The position numbers were made by a program, and so were the translations under genes. The notes under the pieces are model-generated. The model did no database searches and was not told the DNA's origin. It saw only the letters and a list, made by a program, of their open reading frames with translations. Below are positions 57,115 to 64,000 of a DNA stretch of 64,000 bases, piece after piece. Origin of the DNA: Agelas oroides (Eukaryota; Porifera; Demospongiae; Agelasida; Agelasidae); NCBI GenBank assembly GCA_949130485.1, contig OX422185.1, forward strand, positions 9,548,118-9,612,117, read 5' to 3'. Within the stretch, counting starts at the first letter, position 1. Every line of letters starts with the position of its first letter.

Positions 57115-57678
57115 TAAACAGGCTTGCACGAGCCACACAGGACTTCAAAAGTGGTGAAAACTGCTTTCTATATCTTTCCAGGCACTTAAACTGGCCTGCA
57201 CGTGCTTCACAGCACCTCCACGGAGGTTAACACGGGGATGTGACACCTTTCCCGCACTTAAACAGGCTTGTGCGAGGTTCACAGGATCCGCACAGTGGTG
57301 AAAACTGCATTCTAGATCATTCATGGCACTTAAACTGGGTTACACGAGCCTCATAAGACCCCACAGTGGAGAAAACGGTTTTCTAGCTCTTTCCTGACAC
57401 TTAAACAGGCTTGCACGAGCCTCACAGGACCTCAACAGTGGTGAAAACTGCTCTTTCCAGGCACTTAAACAGGCCTGCACGTGCTTCACAGCACCTTCAC
57501 GGTGGTTCAAACGGCGATGTCACACCTCTCCCGCACTTAAACAGGCTTGTACGTGCTTCACAGGTGAAAACTGCTTTCTAGATGTTTCCTGGCACTTAAA
57601 CTGGGTTGCGCGAGCCTTACAGGACCCCCGCAGTGGTAAAAACTGCTTTCAAGCTCTTTCCTGACACTTAAACAGGCT
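57115..57678 (-). repeat. 72-bp satellite, reverse block 2
   Basis: Continues the array after the LINE tail. Units alternate between GGTGAAAACTGC and GGTTAACACGGGGATG/GGTTCAAACGGCGATG types. It is cut on the right by the element at 57679. Confidence 0.88.
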
Positions 57679-58683
57679 CTCAGGGGACTTAAGGCCTGGC
57701 TCCAGTACTTTTAGCATGTTTTTTGACCAGATTCATGGCTGTTGTTGGACATAAAGATACAAGTAAAACCACAGAGTGTTTACTTTATATATCAGCCCCA
57801 CCCATCTACTTGTTCCTTGACCACACCCAGACCACACCCCCTGCCTCTGCATAAGAGGGGGCGTGTTCTTCCAATCGTCCCTAAGCACCCTTGGTAGTTC
57901 TAGGCGGAGGTCTTAGGATGGTCTTAAGCTACCTGAATAGTATGCAACTGGTGTACGTGATGTATGCTGACATTCCATCGGATGGCTTCTCAATACGACC
58001 TTCCTAACCATACAAACCGGCAAGTTCTGCAGGTGTGGAAGCCATGGTTAATCAACTTCAAGCGCTATAATTCGGCTTGTAGACATTATTTTCAAAAGCC
58101 ACCTGACAGAATAGTACATCTCTCCAACCTCTACAATGCTACAAGAATGGACCTTGCATACGGTGGCGTTTTGTGTTCCGCCTTTACACATCTCTCTGAA
58201 GTCCTCTTTCGTGCGGCCATTTACTGGTCCAGTCACGCCATTGTCACGCGCATGCGGCCATTAGATCACGTGCCTTATGCAGCTTGGGCTTCAAACTGGC
58301 TGATAAATGGAGCGTGGGTACCCAGCTGGTCTGCTTACCATTCTAGGAGCACTGAATAAACCATCACTCGGTGTCAGCAAATCACTACGGAAAAAATTAG
58401 GCGGTTTCCAGAAGTCAGCAGCATCATTTGTTATTCGTTCGGTATTGGTCAGCCTTCTGTTTCTACTACAGTCACCCAACATAGGTTTCGACAATTTCGC
58501 TCTCATTATCGCTTCACCAGTCGCTGCAAAGGAGCAACGAAGCAACGAAGCAGAAACAACTGCTAAAACATGGCAAAACCTAGTCATCTCAGTCATGTGA
58601 TTATTACGTAAACCACAAACCACATGCGGCGTGCGCACGCAATCTCGGTGCGCGCGCGCGACCCAGGCCTTAAGTCCCCTGAG
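57679..58683. mobile_element. 1-kb DNA transposon with perfect 21-bp inverted ends
   Basis: It starts CTCAGGGGACTTAAGGCCTG and ends with the complement CAGGCCTTAAGTCCCCTGAG; 21 bp match exactly. The array is interrupted as AAACAGGCT | CTTGCAC, which implies a duplication of only CT. The interior is moderately GC-rich with open frames on both strands (57964-58359 +, 58291-58638 -) that match no transposase known to me. Superfamily unassigned. Confidence 0.8.
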
Positions 58684-59716
58684 CTTGCACTAGTCTCACA
58701 GGACTTCAACAGTGGTGAAAACTGCTTTCTAGATCTTTCCAGGCACTTAAACGGGCCCGCTCGTGCTTCACATCACCTCCACGGCGGTTCAAACGGCGAT
58801 GTCTCACCTTTTCGGCTACATAAACAGGCTTTCACGATGTTCACAGGACCAATACTGTAGTGAAAACTGCTTTCTAGATCTTTCCTGGCACATAAACAGG
58901 CATACACGCGCCTCACAGGACCTCCACAGAGGTGAAAATTGCTTTCTAGGTCTTTCCTGGCTCATAAACAAGCTTTCACGTGCTTCACAGAACTTCCTGT
59001 TGTGGAAACTGCTTTCTAGCTCTTTCCTGACACTTAAACAGGCTTGCACGAGCTTCACAGGACCTATACTGTGGTTAAAACGGCTGTGTCAGACCTTTCA
59101 CGCACATAAACAGGCTTGCACGGGTTCACAGGTATTCCACAGTGGTGAAAACTGCTTTCTAGCTCTTTCCTGACACTTGAACAGGCTTGTACTAGCTTCA
59201 CAGGACTTATGCTGTGGTTTAAACGGCTGCGTCAGACCTTTCACCCACATAAACAGGCTTGCACGAGCCTCACAGGACCTGAACAGTGGTGAAAACTGCT
59301 TTCTAGACCATTCTAGGCACTTAAACAGGCCTGCACGTGCTTCACAGCACCTCCACCGTGGTTAAAACGGCGATGTCACACCTTTCCCGCACTTACACAG
59401 GCTTGTGCGAAATTCACAGGACAAGGACAGTGGTGAAATTGTACGATCTTCACAGGATCAATACTGTGGTGAAAACTGCTTTCTAGCTCTTTCCTGACAC
59501 TCAAACAGGCTTGCACGAGCTTCACAGGACCAATACTGCGCTTAAAACGGCTGTGTCAGACGTTTCACGCACATAAACAGGCTTGCACAAGCCTCATAGG
59601 ACCTCAATAGTTGTAAAAACTGCTTTCTAGATCTTTCCAGATACTTAAACAGGCCTGCACGTGCTTCACATCACCTCCACGGCGGTTAAAACTGATTTCT
59701 AGGTCTTTCCTGGCTC
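58684..59716 (-). repeat. 72-bp satellite, reverse block 3
   Basis: About 14 units in reverse orientation of both types. It ends at CCTGGCTCTTAA, where the TTAA-flanked element begins. Confidence 0.9.
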
Positions 59717-59915
59717 TTAAGGTGGCGGGGAAGTCTTTCGGCGGAGGTTAACGAAAACATAAACTTGGGTTACGGTCAGGACCAGGGTTACTCCTAGTTT
59801 CAGGGTTAGGGTTTGCTTTAGGGCAATCTTGCTTTGTCTAATTTTAAAAAGGTTTTTAGTGGCTCATTAATATATTCATGAACCCAAAATTGCCACTCGA
59901 TGGACGCATCTACAC

Positions 59916-60614
59916 CAGTGGCGGATCTAGAAATTTAGAAAGGGGGGTTCAGTCACCGGCGCGCGAAGCGCGCCGGAAATGTTTGGGTTGCCACGCCCAC
60001 TTTCAGTCACGTGAACGCATTCATACAAAATATAGCTGGAAGGCCGAACCGAGGGGTCCGTCACAAAAGAAATCTCGTACACTGTCGATCCGACAGTGTT
60101 GTTTTAGTTAACTATAACTTTAACTAAATGCATTAATTTTTAGTATGGCCTTTTTAAAATTTAGTTAACCAAAACTACAACTAACTAAAATTTTTTGCTA
60201 AGCTGGGAACTATATTATAAACTAAAATATCCAAGAACATACAAGAAGAAACCTGTCGGCAGAAATCCAAACTGAAATCCAGAAATCCACTGTGAAATCC
60301 AGAAACCCACTCTGAAATCCGAAATCCACGTGAAATCCAGTGGATTTCGAAATCTCGTACGCCGAGGCGCGCCGTGTAGGACCCCTCGGGCCGAACTGAA
60401 TATCTCGAAGCAACTCTAGGCCTAGTCAAACGTCTGGAGATCAGTAAGGAACTGATACGTGAGTGTGTAACTGTGCCTGGTTGTTAATTGTTGCTGCATG
60501 CCACTGCTGCATAATCATTTGATGGACTCGCGCAGTTACGTACGCAAAATACATTACTAGCCGCCAAAGGGGGGTGCATTTGCACCCCCCTTACCCCCCC
60601 TAAATCCGCCACTG
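59916..60614. mobile_element. CAGTGGCGG-ended DNA transposon, copy 2
   Basis: The ends CAGTGGCGGATCTAG and TAAATCCGCCACTG are inverted and CTACAC flanks both sides. It interrupts the family-2 element at a place that is continuous in the copies at 24787 and 36511. A run of G (60570) and a run of C (60586) near the right end can pair. Non-coding. Confidence 0.88.
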
Positions 60615-61030
60615 CTACACACTCACTCTAGGTAGCGTCCTAACCACCAATGTATCTCAAATCAATCTGTGCCAGCTTTTGTTCAGAGCTACTCTCAAAG
60701 TCAGGCTAGACTCATATTTGTCACTACTCTTGGAATGGACAACTTTGACTGCACCAAAATGAATGCACATTTCAAAAAATTCACAGCTTGTCTACGGGAG
60801 GGGCTCATTCACGAGTGGAAGCAAGCATTACTAGCCCCACCTCTCCCCCTTATGTCGCTAAACAACTCACGGTTCTGTTCCACACGCAACTCCTCTGGAG
60901 CTTTCTTGTGTACTGCAGCCTACTACCAACGATATATTGCGCATTCTAGTTAAAGCCCAGCCCAGCACTCGGAGCACCAGGCCACGGTCACCTACTAGGC
61001 TTGGCATACGATCGCAAGACCTGGGCCTAC

Positions 61031-62365
61031 CAGTGGCGGATCTAGAAATTTAGAAAGGGGGGTTCAGTCACTGGCGCGCGAAGCGCGCCGGAAAATTTTT
61101 CGGGTTGCCACGCCCACTTTCGGTCACGCGAACGCAATAAAATATAGCTGGAAGGCGCTAGGCCGAACCGAGGGGTCTGTCACAAAAGAAATCTCGTACA
61201 CTGTCGGACAGTGTTGTCTTAGTTAACTATACCCTTTAAGGGTGGTCGGAACTAACAACCGTGCGGATGCAAAAGTATGCAAAAAGCTGTTGTTATAAAA
61301 CAACCTGGGCAATTATTTTGATGACCCCAATCCACTTACTGGAAGCCCCAGGTGTGCCTGCGTTCACATTGCAGCAAGGAGGCTGGATTACTGTACACAA
61401 GAGGCGGTTCTTTCTCAAAGAGCAGCTTGGTGCGGTTTACATAACTCTGTAAAACTCGGCCTGCGTTCACTGGAATTGAACTTTAGTTTGTTTTGCGACA
61501 ACCTGGGGGAGTGGACTTGACCATAACAGAACGTTTTCGTGAAATACGCGCTGAAAAGCCAGGCATTATACGCCGCTAGCCCGTGAAAACGGCGAAGCGT
61601 GTGTCTCCGTTTGTCTTACAATGAAAAGCGTTCTGTTATTGGATTCCTCTCGTAATAACAGCTCTGTAGACGATGTTCCAAGTCAGTAAGTTACTCCGTT
61701 CGGAAGTTTTATCAACAAATATGTCTGAATTTAGCCGCTCCACTGTTCAGCTTGTGGACAAGGTAGATTCATAAACTTGTACGTGTGCTTAGTAGTCCAC
61801 ACGGACGCTAAGTTGCAGCAGGCCGTGCGTTTATAAGCCTTTTTATTGCCGAGATACAATCCCCTAGCAACCGGCCGCGCGCGCGCCCCCAATTAGTTCC
61901 GACCACCCTTAACTAAATACATTTTAGTATGGCCGTTTTAAAAAATTACAACTAACTAAAAATTTTTGCTAAGCTGGGAACTATAACTAAAATATCCAAG
62001 AACATACAAGAAGAAACCTGTCGGCTGAAATCCAGAAATCCAAACTGAAAATCCAGAAATCCACTCTGAAATCCGAAATCCACGTGAAATCCAGTGGATT
62101 TCGAAATCTCGTACGCCGAGGCGCGCCGTGGCGGACCCCTCGGGCCGAACTGAATATCTCGAAGCAACTCTAGGCCTAGTCAAACGTCTGGAGATCAGTA
62201 AGGAACTGATACGTGAGTGTGTAACTGTGCCTGGTTGTTGTTGCTGCATGCCACTGCTGCATAATCATTTGATGGAATCGTGCAGTTATGTACGCAAAAA
62301 TACATTACTAGCTGCCAAAGGGGGGTGCATTTGCACCCCCCTTACCCCCCCTAAATCCGCCACTG
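61031..62365. mobile_element. CAGTGGCGG-ended DNA transposon, copy 3, itself interrupted
   Basis: Same ends as copy 2; CCTAC flanks both sides. It lies in the same family-2 host about 410 bp to the right of copy 2. It is interrupted at 61240-61908 by a TTAA-flanked element; without it the length is about 670 bp, as in the other copies. Confidence 0.88.
61240..61908. mobile_element. TTAA-flanked DNA transposon, family 4 (669 bp)
   Basis: Perfect 16-bp inverted ends GGGTGGTCGGAACTAA and TTAGTTCCGACCACCC, with TTAA at 61236-61239 and 61909-61912. The target is a TTAA present in the uninterrupted copy 2. No transposase frame is recognised; the interior near 61880 is GC-rich. Confidence 0.9.
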
Positions 62366-62788
62366 CCTACCCAGTGAGTTCAGTCTTGGCCACTGTAGCC
62401 TTTCTGCTGCTTCTAGACACAAGCTAGCTTTCACAAGCAGGCATTACGCACTACTCACAACTACTGAACTACAGCACTCTACTAAAACTCCTCTGTTTTT
62501 TTTTTTGTTTTTTTTTTTTTGTTTTTAAGTCGATCTAAGCTTATCTTCAAAGTTCCGACCACCACATGAGGGTTCCGCCAGGCCACATCTTAACTAACTT
62601 AATTATAAACTGATTATTGGATGGCAATGCCGACAGGAAATGGGGAAAATCCCCAATTTTACGGACAGTGAACGGATGAAGACTCCCAAAACGGACTGTG
62701 CGCTAAACGTTTACAAAGACAAAGAATTCTATGAGCTTGGATTCCAGGTATGTTGACCTTGAAAACGCAGGGTTCCCTGCCACCTTAA

Positions 62789-63185
62789 ACTGGTTCCCAT
62801 GTGCTTCACAGGACTTACAGTGGTGAAAACAGCTTTCTAGCTCTTTCCTGTCACTTAAACAGTGCTTCACATCACCTCCACGGCGGTTCAAACGGCGATG
62901 TCTCACCTTTCCGGCCACATCAACAGTCTTGCACGAGCTTCACAGGACCTGTACTGTGGTTAAAACGGCTGTCTCTGACGTTTCATGCTCATAAACAGGC
63001 TTGTACGAGCCTCATAGGATCTCAACAGTGGTAAAACCTGCTTTCAAGCTCTTTCCTGAAACTTAGACAGGCTTGCACGAGTCTCACAGGACCTATACTG
63101 TGGTTAAAACAGCTGTGTCAGACCTTTCACGCACATAAACAGGCTTGCATGAGCCTCACAGTACATCAACAGTGGTGAAAACTGC
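62789..63185 (-). repeat. 72-bp satellite, reverse block 4
   Basis: Units resume at ACTGGTTCCCATGTGCTTCA after the TTAA and run to GTGGTGAAAACTGC, where a T-rich LINE tail follows. Confidence 0.9.
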
Positions 63186-64000
63186 TTTTTTTTTTCTTTT
63201 TTTTTTTTATATAAAACTTTATGCAAAAGGCAAAGGATGCATAAAATAGCCATACGCTAATAAGAAGTGCACCCTGTTAAAGGGGGACAAACACAAAAAC
63301 GAACACACCACTACAAATAAGACAAAAAGCACATAATGTACAGAGTTTAGAACTATAGTTAACAATGTTACTCTTAAAATGCAGCAGAGGTAAATTAACA
63401 ACAGACTCAGGAAGCAAGTTCCACGCATGAACAGTATGTGGCACAAACGAGTGTAAATATGCGTTGGTACCAGCAAATGGTTGTTGGAGCAGTAGTTGCC
63501 TGTTTGTACGCTGACTGTGATTTGGCCTTGTGGTAATCATGTTGGGTGGGAAGAAGCATAAACCATGAACAATTTTAAACAACATGCACAGGCTGGCCTG
63601 AGCTCTTCTGGGTTCCAGGGCAATAATATCAGTCAATGACAAAAGGTCCTGATAGCCACTGTCCCAAGATTTGGTTGCCATACGCAATGCAAATTTTTCC
63701 ACATCCTTCAGCTGTTTAATGTGTTTTTGCATGTATGGATTCCACACTGGACTAGCGTATTCAAGGTGAGGTCTAACCAGTGAGAGGTACAATTGGAGCG
63801 AGGTGTCTTTGCTGGCATTATTGTAGAATCTTCGATACAGGAGACCAAGAATCTTTCTGGCTTTTGAGCAGACAGAGTCTATGTGTTGAGAAAAGGATAA
63901 GTCTCTGGCAAGAATCACGCCAAGATATTTGAAGCATTCTACCTGTTCCAGGGGTGTATCTCCGAGGTATAAAACTCCAGGATAAGTAGGCCTTCTTTTT
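63186..64000 (-). mobile_element. CR1-like LINE (copy D), C-terminal part, runs off the window
   Basis: The minus strand starts (3' end) with an A-rich tail joined to GCAGTTTTCACCAC of the satellite. The frame 63918-63277 and its extension to 64000 encode the reverse transcriptase thumb and tail: ILARDLSFSQHIDSVCSKAR, YRRFYNNASKDTSLQLYLSL, VRPHLEYASPVWNPYMQKH and KIVHGLCFFPPNMITTRP. The catalytic motifs would lie beyond the right edge. The wording is closest to copy E in the ankyrin-gene intron. Confidence 0.85.

Larger units (their letters stand above)
59721..62784. mobile_element. TTAA family 2, full copy with nested insertions
   Basis: It starts GGTGGCGGGGAAGTC and ends GGTTCCCTGCCACC, with TTAA at 59717-59720 and 62785-62788. 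Joining the flanks at a single TTAA gives CTGGCTC-TTAA-ACTGGTTCCC, an ordinary 72-bp unit. Without the two inner elements (59916-60614 and 61031-62365) it is about 1 kb, like the copy at 24787. Confidence 0.9.

Noticed and set aside
57964-58359. 131-codon frame inside the 57679 element as a transposase
   Set aside because: No DDE, HTH or zinc motif, and an equally long frame runs on the other strand.
26456-63185. 24-residue peptide repeats (for example ACLSARKDRESSFHHCGG) as a repeat protein family
   Set aside because: They are open on both strands, interrupted by many indels and stops, and appear in satellite DNA split by transposons.

Overview
The window is nuclear DNA from an intron-rich eukaryote, most likely a marine invertebrate. 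A demosponge is my best guess, resting mainly on the style of the mobile elements; I could not test it. The grounds for a metazoan are one gene built from many short exons (32-160 bp) with GT..AG borders and conserved phase, a DEP domain next to ankyrin repeats, CR1-like LINEs, Mutator-like (MULE) elements with FLYWCH remnants, TTAA-flanked DNA transposons and tRNA-derived SINEs. There are no rRNA genes, operons, CRISPR arrays or prokaryotic signals.

Layout. 1995-20427 (+): one long gene, read here as 21 exons joining in one frame to about 652 residues of coiled coil, Ser/Pro-rich linker, DEP domain, second linker and eight to nine ankyrin repeats, with a stop at 20425-20427. Its 5' end is not seen. 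Its introns hold a palindromic MITE, two tRNA-like SINE copies, another inverted-repeat element, a LINE 3' end, an LTR-retrotransposon gag fragment, a MULE deletion derivative and a decayed CR1-like LINE. 21.2-21.8 kb: a short MULE keeping the transposase C-terminus. 22.4-26.5 kb: a CR1-like LINE (PHD-like finger, ORF1, endonuclease) broken by two TTAA-flanked elements and cut at its 3' side by a 72-bp repeat array.

26.5-42.3 kb: a forward array of a 72-bp repeat, split by a 2.56-kb TIR element, a 2.7-kb LINE and an 8.4-kb composite block. 42.3-52.5 kb: mixed single-copy DNA with two minisatellites, hairpins, a MULE MITE and three gene fragments: a two-exon end of an unknown + gene (48904-49398), a - strand terminal exon (49888-50067) and WD40-like + exons (52022-52841). 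52.9-63.2 kb: the same 72-bp repeat in reverse orientation, split by a CR1-like LINE (53984-57114), a TIR element (57679-58683), a three-deep nest of DNA transposons (59721-62784) and a second LINE (63186 to the window end).

The host genes do not form a pathway that can be read here. The window is best seen as one nearly complete host gene, a few host exons, and a stratigraphy of transposons whose target duplications give their order of insertion. The two element groups that stand out are a TTAA-targeting group whose ends start with GG (Kolobok-like) and a MULE-like group with TAGYCTC ends and 9-bp target duplications.
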